Part shown: positions 21,589-32,915 of the stretch, piece after piece
Layout: the number at the start of each line of letters is the position of its first letter
How positions within the stretch are numbered: the stretch's first letter is position 1
Source: Paralithodes platypus
Lineage: Eukaryota; Arthropoda; Malacostraca; Decapoda; Lithodidae
DNA length: 64,000 bases
Direction: 5' to 3'
Assembly (NCBI GenBank): GCA_032716605.1
Contig: CM064485.1
Span: 29,601,558 to 29,665,557 of the forward strand
The notes under the pieces: model-generated
Databases searched by the model: none
The model's input: only the letters and a program-made list of their open reading frames with translations
What the model was told of the DNA's origin: nothing
Made by a program: the position numbers and the translations under genes

Positions 21589-22519
21589 ATGGGAATAGTA
21601 GGCACTGCATCATCCGACTCCACTGTTAGTACCTCCCCAAAGTATTTCCCCAGCACCCCTGCTTTCTCCTTATCAGTTTCTGCTCTATTCCTATCATCCA
21701 AGTCTCCTATCAGTTCTGGGATCCCTACTCTTCTTGTTAACTTTTCCTGAATGTACTTCCAGAATATTTTTGGATTATCCTTCACGTTTCTTGCAATCTC
21801 TCTCTCCCTCTCCTTCACCCCCCTCCTTGTCTCCCACCTTATTTTATTGTTTTATTTGTCTACGTTCCAAATCCACTTCTTTAGCTTCTATACTAGACCC
21901 CCTGTTCTTGTTTAACACTTTTAGTCTATCCCACAATCGTTTCTTTCTTTTTATCAATGTCCAAAACTTTCTTTTCATTGGTAATTCTGGTGTCGTTCTT
22001 TTACTCAATTTTGTTTTATCCTTATATTCCCGTCCTGGTACACATTTGGATATATCCTTCTCCAGTTTGACTCTAATCTTCCTCCACATTCCTTCAGCGT
22101 CTTCACCGTTTCAAGTATTCCCCCCAGTCAATGTCCAAACACCACCTCAGCAGCTCATAATCTGCTCGATTATACATGTATATTATTTTATTGCTACTAT
22201 TATCCCTCTCTGTTTTAATATTGCAACTAAAACTTATACAGGCATGGTCACTACGACCTATAGGGCTATCCACATTGACATGTTCCACTATATCCTCCTC
22301 ATTGCTAAATATCAAATCAAGTACACTCCCCTGCGTACCATCTCCTCTATCTCTGTCATCTCTGTAAGATGTTGCTGTTAAAAAAACAATCTCTCATTTC
22401 TCTATAAACTTGTTTTCCAGGCGTACACTGTCCCGCCTGGCAGTAGACACAGATTTTTGCCGCCAGTTGATCCCTTGGCAAATTGAAAATCTCCAATCAA
22501 AAACTCTTATATTTGGTTG
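21589..22519 (-). pseudogene. CR1-like endonuclease end and linker
   Basis: Minus-strand blocks in order: an IGDF motif near 22490, RRDSVRLENKFIEK with an internal stop, GSVLDLIFSNEEDIVEH, SPIGRSDHACISF (S-D-H motif, about 22230-22270), a Lys/Arg-rich linker, then DNPKIFWKYIQEKL and TDKEKAGVLGKYFGEVL, which precede the RT in CR1-type elements. Several frames are used. The N-terminal half of the endonuclease is missing, cut at 22519. Confidence 0.7.
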
Positions 22520-23066
22520 TGTTGAGATATTCGATCCGTAAACCAAGTGGAATTTACCTATAATCTCACAAGAGTTAACTTACTTTTATTGGTTGATAGG
22601 GATAGATAGCGCAATGATAGTGGTAGGAATAGACGGAAGATATAGTGGCCCCTAAGAAATAAGGCATTAGGATGATCTCTTAGGCAGGAAACAGGTGGTT
22701 GTATTGGAGCGGCTTAGAACGGGTAGATGTTCTTGATCGGGTCCGTACGCGGAAGGGCGATTTTATCTGAGGTTTGTGGCGAGGTGAACCCGCCAGTTCC
22801 GAGAATGACGACCATGCGCAGTTATATTCCACCAATGCGTCATTTAACTAACTAAAATGACCCTCTATACCGGGATTTGATTAGAATGATAACCCTATGT
22901 AGTTATGGATAATAAATCCCCATATAAACTTAATACGAAATAGTATATATCTGTTATAGATATATAACTTAAACCTGAATACTGGCGCCTAATTTGAACT
23001 TCCAGTATGTTTACTTAACCTAAACTGTCGAGTTACACTTACGAGTCTCGGGACATATTCCAACCA
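22520..23066 (-). repeat. Probable 3' LTR of a BEL/Pao element
   Basis: A 547-bp segment after the BEL/Pao pol end. On the minus strand it begins TGGTTGGAATATG and ends ATATCTCAACA, giving imperfect inverted ends and TG...CA termini. It abuts the CR1 endonuclease at 22519. The other LTR is not in view (N gap), so it cannot be confirmed by comparison. Confidence 0.5.
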
Positions 23067-23840
23067 TCCCTAATATACATTATCTAACTTATCTACATAA
23101 TCCGCGCAGCGATGTTAGATCTCCATAGCTGGGAAGAGCTAACAGCGGCTCGGCGAAGAGGTAATTCTTCCAACCCAGGATCATTACTGACAGAATGGTC
23201 CAGCGACGGCTGGTGACATAGGGTGGAGTCGTGACGAGCTAACACCATCACCAGTGACCCTGCCGGTTGAGCCGATCGAATGCTTTCGATTTCCTGTTCC
23301 ATTTGGATACAACTTGACGATGGGTCGATTCTTAGTGGGTCAGGCCAGTCTTTGTTCTAATCGGGACCACTCTAACCAGATCATCTTCGTCCGGGATAGA
23401 GTTCTAAACTACCCCTACCAAGTTTCCAAAGGGACACCCGACGGTCCCTCGTCATCGTATAAGCACGATTGTTCCATTTATCTTTGGCCAGCTTACAATT
23501 TCTTTTGATGAGCCTCTTTTATTCCTTGATAGGCTTCTCGTAGTGATACCACAGTATTCATTAAGACCCAAGGCATCCATAGGTCCCGTGATCAATTTTA
23601 TTGTATGTAATTGTACCCTGGCTGTGTATCCGCTGTCTTTATCTACTCGTAACAAAGGATCCAGCAGCTCATCTAGCGGAATTAGGTCCTTTTGGGAAGT
23701 CCACAAAGGTCTACGACCTTTAACCAGCATGGATGGGGTGTAAGTAGTGGCAAGGGTCATCCAGATCATCCGAGACATACAGTGTTTAAAGGGCGACTCA
23801 TTTCAACCGGTAGCCTCCAGCCTTCCAATAGGACAGGTAG
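23067..23840 (-). pseudogene. BEL/Pao pol, C-terminal region
   Basis: Minus-strand frames spell the region after the BEL/Pao integrase core: SRPLN, YVSDDLDDP in another frame, TPSMLVKGRRPLW, and near the end DEDDLVRVVPIRTKTG. At least three frameshifts or stops. The upstream part is separated by the LINE-beta fragment at 23841-24692. Confidence 0.6.
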
Positions 23841-24692
23841 TTTTTTTTTTTTTTTTTTTTTTGTTTTAGAGCCAATGAACGTAGGAAGGAAAAAAAAAAC
23901 ACAGATAAAAACAAAAAGGTCCCATGTGCCTAAAGGCATCTCTCCATTCATCAAAAGGTTTGTAAAACAACTGGATTTAAACATTTGTAGATTGTAAGTT
24001 CTGTGAGAAAGCAATTCGAGGGAAGTGAATTCCATAGAGTAGTTTAGCTTTCTGGGGTATAAATGGAATTCTGATATGCAGAAGTTCTGCATTGTGGAGG
24101 AGAAAGTGTCAATTCATGGGCGCTCTTACAGCTTGCCATAGTTGCTAAGGGGAAAGGATGTGGAGAGGCGGCACAAATTTGAAGCAAGTTCCTCGGACAC
24201 AATTGGCTTGTGAAAAATATCTGTAGACATAATGCAAGGGACTGCAACGGTTTCTTCGTATGGATAATGTAGGAAGGTCCTGCTGTGCCATTGCCAGGGT
24301 TATTGATTTAATCTAATAGCTTTATTTTGACTTTTGTCCAACTGGCCCTCAATGCAACCCACTCCCAACTTCCACCTCCACAGAGGTGAACAGTAATCCA
24401 TCTGAGAACGCACATGACTTTTTATATATCCCCCCGCCCAATACCTGGCCAAAACTGCTCGTCCCTGAAGAATTCCTCGAAGTCTGTACATGGAGGTCCC
24501 AGTCGTTTTTAGAGGCATTTTCCTTAGCAATTGCGTCTAACATAATGTGTCCAAGCTCCAAGTTAGTAGTTTAATGTTACACCGAGAATGTTCAATACTA
24601 TGGGAAGTGGGAAATATTACATCCATTAAAAAATATATAGGGAGTCAGTGAGATTCTGTCCGGTGTTATGAAAACTTGAATGTAGTAACATT
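23841..24692 (-). mobile_element. LINE-beta 3' fragment, 5'-truncated
   Basis: Starts with a T-run (23841-23862, the A-tail on the minus strand) and matches LINE-beta from about 17735 to its end, for example TYNLQMFKSSC and LFVFICVFFFLP. It sits in the BEL/Pao pol. CAGGT at 23834-23838 and 24693-24697 may be a short target duplication. Confidence 0.75.
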
Positions 24693-25383
24693 CAGGTTCC
24701 TCAACAGCGAGACTAGAGCCGACGACCTTAGTACCTTTTTAAGCCCCAGCTTTCAACCCATACATACTATGGCTCTCCCTCCCAAATAGCCCCGACCGTA
24801 AACCAAGGCGCACGTGCTGGGCGGTGGTATGAAAACGCCCCACTTCACATCGGATTTCGGCACAAGATGAGGCCTGAAGGACTGGGATCGCTTTGGATGT
24901 CTTCCAAATGTCTGGAAGCTCCCACAATTCCCGTAGCAGCATTGTTCCTCTAACATTATCTGCGGCAAATCCCGGCCTACTACAAAATCTCCGGACCGCC
25001 ATGGATAGGCAAGCAGTCACACGTTCATATGAGCTAACTACTTCAATGTGGATAGCTCTTTGTAGTAGGCCGCACGTAAATAAATGCATATAAGCCACTT
25101 GTTGTTGTGTGAGGCCCTGGAGCAGGAATTGTTTCCTTTATACATGCAACCCCCGCTGACGCTCGAAGGGATCTCCTAACGGGAGGTAGTCCTGATGTCT
25201 GGTTAGAGGAGGGTACTCTAGCTTTCGCGTAGGTATTACCCTGTATTTTACGAACAGGTTCATACACTTACTGGTCACTTGTTTTACCGCTTGTCTTATC
25301 TTAGGAATCCACCATCCTTTGCCGTATATATGCGACCACCGTGATTCAAACTCCCTAGTGACAACAGGGCCACGATGACACAT
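24693..25383 (-). pseudogene. BEL/Pao integrase, broken
   Basis: Minus strand. SHIYGKGWWIPKIRQAVK (25320 region) is the start of the integrase zinc-binding domain, FVKYRVI and PPLTRHQ follow, then after a frameshift LFTCGLLQRAIHIEVVSSY and SMAVRRFCSR, the core-domain segment with the strand that normally carries a catalytic Asp nearby. A further shift leads to PQIMLEE. Integrates the cDNA copy of the element in active relatives; inactive here. The upstream RT would lie beyond the N gap. Confidence 0.65.
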
Positions 25384-25436
25384 AGTTGATGATGCATGGT
25401 AGTGAAAGGATGTTTGGAAGGCATAGTAATCGGATA

Positions 25437-25536
25437 NNNNNNNNNNNNNNNNNNNNNNNNNNNNNNNNNNNNNNNNNNNNNNNNNNNNNNNNNNNNNNNN
25501 NNNNNNNNNNNNNNNNNNNNNNNNNNNNNNNNNNNN
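25437..25536. other. Assembly gap (100 N)
   Basis: Exactly 100 N, the usual placeholder for a gap of unknown size. It lies at the edge of a minisatellite, a common cause of gaps. Confidence 0.98.
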
Positions 25537-25705
25537 CCAAATATTGATTGGTTAGGAGTGGTTAAAGTCCAAATAGTGATTGGTTAGGAGTGGTTGAAAG
25601 TCCACAAATATTGATTGGTTAGGAGTGGTTAACAGTGAGTGGTTTAGGAGTGGTTTTAAGTCCAAATATTGATTGGTTAGGAGTTGTGGTGTAAAGTCCA
25701 AATAT
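25537..25705. repeat. About 32-bp minisatellite next to the gap
   Basis: Five diverged units with CAAATATTGATTGGTTAGG and AGTGGTTAAAGTC. The array probably extends into the gap. Confidence 0.85.
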
Positions 25706-25893
25706 TTGATTTGTCTTGTTTAACTTGGGAGAAATTAGTTTGAGTTTCTTGGATTGTGCGAGTTTGTATGTGGGTGTATATGGTACAAGTATATATATTG
25801 TGTGGTGTGTGTTCGATGTGTTCTTATGTGTATCTCAGTATTGTCTGAGTGAATTAAGTGCTCGCCGTTTGTGTTTGTTGTTTAATATCTACG

Positions 25894-25925
<32 letters not shown>

Positions 25926-26034
25926 GGGGTTAATTTAATGAGATTTCTCAGTCGAATTCTCTTTAAAAATGTGTGGCCATTTCTTAATTGATGATGAAAC
26001 TGAAACGTTTTGCAATAGCTTGTATCCTGATTTT
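25706..26034. other. Unassigned DNA with a 25-base T run
   Basis: GT-rich sequence, then a T run at about 25896-25920. The run could be the minus-strand A-tail of a retroposon, but the sequence after it is not recognised. Confidence 0.4.
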
Positions 26035-26639
26035 TGGGGGGGGATGATATAGACCAGAGAGAGAAGGAGATGACAGGAGAGGAGAGAGAGGAGATGAGGC
26101 GAGAGATAGAGAGTTGAGGGGAGAGAGATGAGAGAGGATGAGACTGAGATGGAGAGATAGAGAGAGGAGAGAGAGGAGGGAGAGAGAGGAGGAGAGAGAG
26201 GAGAGTGAGGAGAAAGATGAGAGAGAGAGAGAGAGGAGGAGAGAGGAGGCGGAGCGAGAGAGAGAGTGAGAGAGATGATGAGAGGAGAGAGAGAGGAAGA
26301 GAATAGAAGATGAGGGGAGAGGATAGAGAAGGAGCGAGAAGGGAGGAGACCCCCCCCCGAGAAAGGAGAGAGGAGAGAGATGAGGAGGATGAGAGGAGAG
26401 AGTAGGGAGAGCGAAGGAGGAGACGAGAGAGGAGAGGGAGAGAGATGGAGGATAGAGAGAGAGAGGAGAGCGGAGGAGAGAGAGACCGAGGAGGGCGAGA
26501 GATGAGATTGAGAGCGGAGTGAGAGAGAGGGGAGAGAGGCACGAGGAGATGAGAGAGAGAGCGAAGAGATGGGAGGGAAGGGAGAGAGATTGACTAGACG
26601 AGAGAGATGAGAGGAGCGGAGAGCCGGAGGAGAGAGGGA

Positions 26640-26737
<98 letters not shown>

Positions 26738-26900
26738 TGAATGTTTGAGTGTGTGTGTATTTGAGAGAGAGAGAGAGAGAGTTACAGAAATGAGAGAATT
26801 AGAGTTATGGAGATAGTGAGGGAAAGAGTGAATGTGTGAGTGTGTGTATTTGAGAGAGAGAGAGAGAGAGAGAGAGTGAGAGAGGAGTTCAACTCGAGAT
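26035..26900. repeat. GA-rich microsatellite tract
   Basis: Irregular GAGAGG-type purine sequence (26050-26600) followed by purer (GA)n at 26640-26735, 26765-26782 and 26850-26885, with AATGTGTGAGTGTG spacers. Strand asymmetry creates long open frames without coding value. Confidence 0.95.
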
Positions 26901-27483
26901 GGAAACATAGAAATGAAAGGCCAGCTCTAAAAGTTGAAAAAGGGGAATGCCTGAAAAAATAAAAAACAGGGACGTGGTGGAAGGTCACGGAGAAAAGACG
27001 ACTTGTTGGCGAAAAGGCTTCTGTGTTTTTTTTTCTAGCTATGCCGGACGCCTGAAGGGGTGGCCACGAACAAAACGCCCCCATGCACCTCTGTCCCCAG
27101 TCATTTGATGCCCCTCCTCTCATCCAGCACCGCTTTCACGCATATGCTTCTTAACTCCATCCTTCCTCCTCTCTCTCGGCCTACCTCTCCCTCTCTGTCC
27201 TTCCACCTTACTCTCAACAACCTAGAGAGAGAGGGAGAAAGAGAGAGAGAACAACAAAACGAGATGGGCCCCCTTTAAGTTAACTAAGATGAATACATTG
27301 CGGCATATGATGGGAAAGGTGATTCAGAGAGTATGCCAAATGATATTACAATATAAACTCTCGACTACCCCCCATCATTCATAAATTGAAGAAATCAATA
27401 TATATATATATATTCCTTCAAGCTTTCCAATCAGTTTATATATACGGCCATGAACGCCCAAATGCATTATCACTCATTTTTCC
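26901..27483. other. Mixed DNA with one MITE-A arm
   Basis: No gene seen. 27222-27278 (GAGAGAGAGAACAACAAAAC and GATGGGCCCCCTTTAAG) resembles the right arm of MITE-A as seen at 59340-59385. The rest is unassigned. Confidence 0.4.
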
Positions 27484-27547
27484 TATCTATCTATCTATCT
27501 ATGTATCTATATACTGTATCTATCTACTGTATCTATCTATATATCTA

Positions 27548-27596
<49 letters not shown>

Positions 27597-27640
27597 GTAT
27601 ACTCTGGCACATACCCCATTGTTTCTTGCCTTCTTGTGTT
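27484..27640. repeat. (TATC)n microsatellite beside a SINE tail
   Basis: CTAT repeats from 27484 to about 27598, then CTCTGGCACATACCCCATTG, which is the reverse complement of the 3' part of the SINE at 8303-8658. Confidence 0.8.
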
Positions 27641-27734
27641 TTCCTACAACAGGAAATGTAGTGTATGTTGTGCGTCAAAGGTCAGTACTAAGCTGAATTT
27701 TTATAGTGGAGTTTGACATATTATAACAAAAATA

Positions 27735-28100
27735 CTGAAGGTTTAACCCAGAGACACCCATAAAGCCCAGGAAGCAAGAGGTTTAACCCAGAACTATAAA
27801 GCCAGGAAGCAAGAGGTTTAACCCAGAGGACACCTATTAAAGCCCAGGAAGCAAGAGGTTTACACAGAGAAACCTATAAAGCCCAGGAAGCAAGAGGTTT
27901 AACCCAGAGACACCTATAAAGCCCAGGAAGCAAGAGGTTTAACCCAGAGACACCTATAAAGCCCAGGAAGCAAGAGGTTTAACCCAGAGACACCTATAAA
28001 GCCCAGGAAGCAAGAGGTTTAACCCAGAGACACCTATAAAGCCCAGGAAGCAAGAGGTTTAACCCAGAGACACCTATAAAGCCCAGGAAGCAAGAGGTTT
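27735..28100. repeat. 40-bp minisatellite, about nine copies
   Basis: Units contain GAGGTTTAACCCAGAG and CCTATAAAGCCCAGGAAGC. Copies 5-9 are identical; the first ones have indels. The TTTAACCC in each unit resembles a MITE-B end but is too short to decide. Confidence 0.95.
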
Positions 28101-28179
28101 TAGTGTGGTGGTCAAAGACTTCAAACACTCTTTGAGGAATACAGAGACAGCTCCTTGAATAATATATAATGTACACATA

Positions 28180-28183
28180 TATA

Positions 28184-28249
<66 letters not shown>

Positions 28250-28256
28250 TGTATAT
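28180..28256. repeat. (TA)n microsatellite
   Basis: Uninterrupted TA repeats of about 65 bases flanked by ATACTGTATATA motifs. Confidence 0.95.
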
Positions 28257-28404
28257 GGCGCTGTTTTATCATTCATTCAATCAGTCAATAATTCACTCAC
28301 AAGAATCTCTCTCTCTCCCTTTCTTCCCCTCCTTTTCTTGCCCACCACCTCCACCACCAGCTAGTGAATAAAAGCTGTGAAATAAAAGCTGTGAAAGCTG
28401 GGAG

Positions 28405-30612
28405 ACGTCAAACTTGGTAGATACATACGATAATTTTATCAAGTCAGTATTCAATGCGCAAAATAAATATATCCCCAAAAGAAAATTTAGATCAACACAG
28501 AACCAACCCAAATGGATGAATAATAGACTATTAGATCTTTTAGGACAAAAGAGAGGAATATATAGAAAAATTAGAAAAGGCGAAATTCACCTACTTGCTT
28601 ACTATCAGAATCTATCACGACAGGTAAAAAAAAGGATATTAGGAAAGAAAACAGAAATTATGAAATTAAGGTTGCCAATGACTCAAAAAATAATCCTAAA
28701 GCTTTTTACCAACTATAAAATCCAAGGTTAGAGATGTAATTGGTCCCCTTAAAACTTCGATAGGAAAATTGACAGAAAGTGATTTAGAAATGTGCAGTAC
28801 ATTAAATAGTCAATTTCTTTCCGTTTTCACTAATGAAAATTTGGCACAGTTTCCAGAAGTCCGTAAGGTATACAGCGATAGTATAGAAAATAGGTTAAGT
28901 ACGGTTACTATAAGTAGAAATGATGTGGTTAAGGAAATTGACAGACTGAAACCTCATAAATCGCCTGGTCCTGATGAGGTATATGCTAGAGTATTAAAAG
29001 AATGCAGAGATGAGTTAAGTTATCCATTAACATTTCTATTTAACAAGTCATTAGAAAACAGGTATAGTTCCAGAAGCTTGGAAGCTTGCAAATGTAGTTC
29101 CGATCTTCAAAAAAGGTGATAAATCAATAGAATCCAATTTACCGTCCCATTAGTCTCACTTCAATCATAGGAAAACTACTAGAGTCAATTATTGCTAGGA
29201 AAATGAGAAAACCACTTAGAAACATTTAACTTAATCAATTCTTCTCAGCATGGATTCACTCAGGGACGGTCTTGCCTTACTAATTTGCTTAGTTTTTTCT
29301 CAGGGTATATGAAGCAGTAGATAATGACAAGTCATATGATATATATATTTAGATTTCAGTAAAGCTTTCGACAGTGTCCCTCATCTGAGATTGATGAGAA
29401 AGGTTGAGGCACATGGAATAGGTGGGGCGTTGTTAGGATGGATTAGGTCATGGCTAATTGGTAGGAAGCAGAGAGTCAGCATAAATGGTACCAAGTCAGA
29501 CTGGGGAGCAGTCAAAAGTGGTGTCCCCCAGGGATCGGTATTAGGTCCCTGTTGTTTCTTATATACATAAATGACCTAGATGTAGGTATACACTAGTAGG
29601 ATAAGTAAATTCGCAGACGATACTAAAATAGGGAGATCAATTGATTCAGATAGCGATATAGAGTGCCTCCAAAGGGATCTAGATACCCTTACATGAATGG
29701 TCAGTAAATGGCAGATGAAGTTTAACATTGACAAATGCAAGGTATTAAAGATAGGGAAGATGCAAACAAATTTTAAATATAAACTAGCTAATTTAGAATT
29801 AGAAAATTCAGACTGCGAGAAATAGATCTAGGTGTGTTTGTTAGCAATGATTTGAAGCCTAGAAAACAGTGTATAAGCGTTCGTAATAAGGCAAACAGTG
29901 ATTCTCGGGTTCATCTCTAGGAGTGTGAGTAACAGAACTGCTGATGTTATCTTAAAACTTTATGTCATTAGTGAGACCCACATGGATTATGCTGTCCAAT
30001 TTTGGTGTCTTATTACAGAATGGACATAGATTCATTGGAGAGAGTACAGCGTAGAATGGACAACAAAATGATCCATAATATTAGAAATCTTTCGTATGAA
30101 GAAAGGTTGAAGAAATTAGGTTTACATTCGTTAAGAGAGAGAGTTAGAGGGGCTATGATAGAGGTGTTCAAGTGGGTGGGTGGGGGATTAACAAAGGGGA
30201 CATGGCAAATGTACTAAAGCTCAGTGATAGCGAAAGAACTCGTACCAATGGTTTCAAATTAGATAAATTTCGTTTCAGAAAAGATATAGGCAAGTATTGG
30301 TTAGGTAAAAGAGTTGTAGAGGGTGAATGGACTACCAAGTGCTATAGGGGGATCAAAAATTGTAGGGAGCTTTAAGATAAAATTAGCTAAGCATATGGAC
30401 GAGAAGGGGTGGGTGTGAAGGGGGATCAGCCGGGTTGGCCAATGCGCTCTGCAGAATATAAAACCGTTATGACCGTTGTAAGATCGAGGGTATTAGAGTG
30501 TGAAGCTAATTGGGCTTTGTAATTGAATTGGGGTGTTGTGGGGGAGGTGGATTGCAGGGGCTTTCTGCACCGACTCTTATGTTCTTGAGGTATTGATAAA
30601 TAAAAAAAACAC
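28405..30612 (+). pseudogene. Decayed CR1-like LINE, RT and C-terminus
   Basis: Plus-strand linker and RT in many short frames: FRSTQNQPKWMNNRLLDL, LKPHKSPGPDEVYARVLKE (28945-29000), FKKGD, DFSKAFDSVPH (about 29350), SGVPQGSVLGP (about 29518), KFADDTKIGRS (catalytic FADD, about 29608), KFNIDKCKVLKIGK, DIDSLERVQRR and GKYWLGKRVVEG. The C-terminal region is characteristic of CR1-type elements in invertebrates. At least eight frameshifts or stops. The 5' end is truncated within the endonuclease-RT linker. The 3' end (CTTATGTTCTTGAGG, then an A-rich run) lies near 30612. Confidence 0.75.
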
Positions 30613-30779
30613 ATTTGAAAGGTCTCTTTATTTTAGACCTTGAAATATGGAACCCATGATGCCCCAACTAGCCTGTCAGCACACTCCCCCTGTATTTGAC
30701 ACCGGAGGTTAATTGTCACCTGTCCGATACCGTTATGACGACTCCGCTTACCAATGGGCTCCGTCAGGTTGGTCTGGCT

Positions 30780-31000
30780 TCGAGTTGCAAGGGGGGGTAG
30801 GTAGGGGGGGGGGTGGGGGGTGGTATTTTTTTTTTTTTGGAAGGGCATTGTGTGAGTGGGAGAGAGAGTGGGGGTAGAAATAGAGAGAGAGGAGTATGTG
30901 TGTGTACTGTAAGAAAAGGGACCGAGATTTGGTAGGTTGAGAGAGAGAGAGAGATCGAGAGAGAGAAAGAGGGGTGAATGCGGTGAGGAAGAAGGCGAGC
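30780..31000. repeat. G-rich and GA-rich low-complexity DNA
   Basis: G runs at 30790-30825, a T12 run, then GAGAGAGAG tracts to about 30975. Confidence 0.85.
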
Positions 31001-31094
31001 GGTTTAACGACCTGTGCAAAGCAAGGGGTTGGTATTATGATTGGGTTTTTGTGTTGAAAGGGGGTTAATTGGCCTGTATTCAAAGAAATGGGGG

Positions 31095-32062
31095 AAATTG
31101 AGGTTGAAAGGGGGTGGTATTGATGTTGAAATGGGGTGGTATTGATGTTGAAAGGGGGTGGTATTGAGGTTGAAAGGGGGTGGTATTGAGTTGAAAGGGG
31201 GGGTGTATTGAGGTTGAAAGGGGGTGTGGTATTGAGGTTGAAAGGGGGGGGTGGTATTGAGGTTGAAAGGGGGTGGTATTGAGGTTGAAAGGGGTGGTTT
31301 TTTATTGAGGTTGAAAAGGGGGTGGTATTGAGGTTGAAAGGGCGGGTGGTATTGAGGTTGAAATGGGGGTGGTATTGAGGTTGAAAGGGGGTGGTATTGA
31401 GGTTGAAAGGGGGGTGGTATTGAGGTTGAAAGGGGGGTGGTATTGAGGTTGAAAGGGGGGGTGGTATTGAGGTTGAAAGGGGGGGGGTGGTATTGAGGTT
31501 GAAAGGGGGGGGAGTGGTATTGAGGTTGAAAGGGGGTGGTGGTATTGAGTTTGAAAGGGGGGGTGGTATTGAGGTTGAAAGGGGGGGTATTGAGGTGGAA
31601 AGGGGGGGTGGTATTGAGGTTGAAAGGGGGGGGGTGGTATTGAGGTTGAAAGGGGGGGTGGTATTGAGGTTGAAAGGGGGGGTGGTATTGAGGTTGAAAG
31701 GGGGGTGGTATTGAGGTTGAAAGGGGGGTGGTATTGAGTTTGAAAGGGGGTGGTATTGAGGTTGAAAGGGGGGGTGGTATTGAGGTTTGAAAGGGGGTGG
31801 TATTGAGGTTGAAAGGGGGTGGTATTGAGGTTGAAAGGGGGGGGGGGGGTATGAGGTTGAAAGGGGGGGGTGGTATTGAGGTTTGAAAGGGGGGGGGGTG
31901 GTATGAGGTTGAAAGGGGGGGGGGGTATTGAGGTTGAAAGGGGGGGGGGTGGTATGAGGTTGAAAGGGGGGTGGTATTGAGGTTGAAAGGGGGGGGGTGG
32001 TATTGAGGTTGAAAGGGGGGGGGGTGGTATTGAGGTTGAAAGGGGGGGTGGTGGTATTGAAA
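31095..32062. repeat. 22-26-bp G-rich minisatellite, about 40 copies
   Basis: Each unit is GGTATTGAGGTTGAAA followed by a run of 4-13 G and TG. Length changes lie almost entirely in the G run. The reverse strand gives long Pro-rich open frames that I regard as artefacts of composition. Confidence 0.95.
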
Positions 32063-32560
32063 GCGGTATATATATATGTGTCGGTCTTCGCCGGGTGGTA
32101 TATAGTGTTTTTGTTCTGTCCCCATGTGTGTTATTGATCGGGCTTGTCATGTCGCATAATATAGACTTTAATGGACGGTTTGTTCGATTATTAGCCTATG
32201 AGGAAGTTGGAGCTGTAAACATGGATATAAAATATAAATGTCATAATAAGGTAGGTGTGGTGAATGGAAAGTATGTTGAATTGGGTTTTATGTGTTTATA
32301 TAATTATGCACTACAACCGTATTTTAGCTGGTAATTCTGCTAAATATCAACGTCTACAGCTCCAACTTCCTTATAGAACGAAACTCCCAAGTAGTCAATT
32401 GAGGTGGAAAGGGGGTGTATTGAAAGCGGTATATATATTACTGTATGTAGCTCTTCGCCTGGTTTTATACAGTTTTTTTTTCTCTCCCCATATGTATTAT
32501 TTATCGGGTTTCTCCTGTTGCATAATTTAGACTCTTTAATGGAGCTCAGACGGTATTGGG
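32063..32560. repeat. Local duplication flanking the G-rich array
   Basis: 32050-32185 and 32405-32545 are diverged copies (both with TATTGAAAGCGGTATATAT and CTTCGCC, then a CCCCATATGT-like stretch). The segment 32230-32355 is further matched by 33376-33500, for example GCACTACAACCGTATTTTAG. Confidence 0.7.
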
Positions 32561-32590
32561 CAGCATAATTTTCTGGTTCGGCTCAATGGT

Positions 32591-32915
32591 TTAAGGAAGG
32601 GGTTTAGTTTGCTCTCTAAACCTCTATCAAACTTTAAAAAACACCCAGACCCCCTCGATATATATTTTACATTTTTTCGGTAGAAAATTTCCCAGCCAAA
32701 GCCGATTCTTTTCAAATACAGGCTCGCTATCGCTCGTCAGGAAAAAAAAAAAATCGACCCCTAAATGGCACGAAAGGTCTTAATATTGGCAAAGAAATGG
32801 GGCAAAAGGTCTGAATATCGCCAAACTAATGGGGCGAATGCCTTGAAATCTCATAACTAATAGGGCAAAACCTGAGGGAGGAGGAGGACTCGAGAAACCA
32901 ACTGTCTGCCCTTAA
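32591..32915 (+). mobile_element. MITE-A copy, TTAA-bounded
   Basis: Starts TTAAGGAAGGGG and ends GCCCTTAA (325 bp including both TTAA). Core blocks: TTTTTCGGTAGAAAA, CAGGCTCGCTATCGCTCG, ATGGCACGAAAGGTCTTAAT, CCAAACTAATGGGGCGAA. Taken as the plus orientation for this family. No coding capacity. Confidence 0.75.

Larger units (their letters stand above)
8813..22519 (-). mobile_element. CR1-like LINE broken by nested insertions
   Basis: One minus-strand CR1-type element in three coding blocks: endonuclease end and linker (21589-22519), reverse transcriptase (18505-19765), C-terminal tail (8813-9158 plus 9646-9652). Inserts separating them are a solo-LTR-like unit (19766-21588), LINE-beta (9653-18504, itself holding a DIRS element) and a TTAA MITE (9163-9645). 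At each junction the CR1 frame resumes in phase once the insert and one copy of the target duplication are set aside. The 5' end is cut at 22519 by a BEL/Pao LTR. Confidence 0.8.

Noticed and set aside
31004..32150. Pro-rich open frames of 282-373 codons on the minus strand
   Set aside because: They are the complement of the G-rich minisatellite; several frames are open at once and carry the same repeat.
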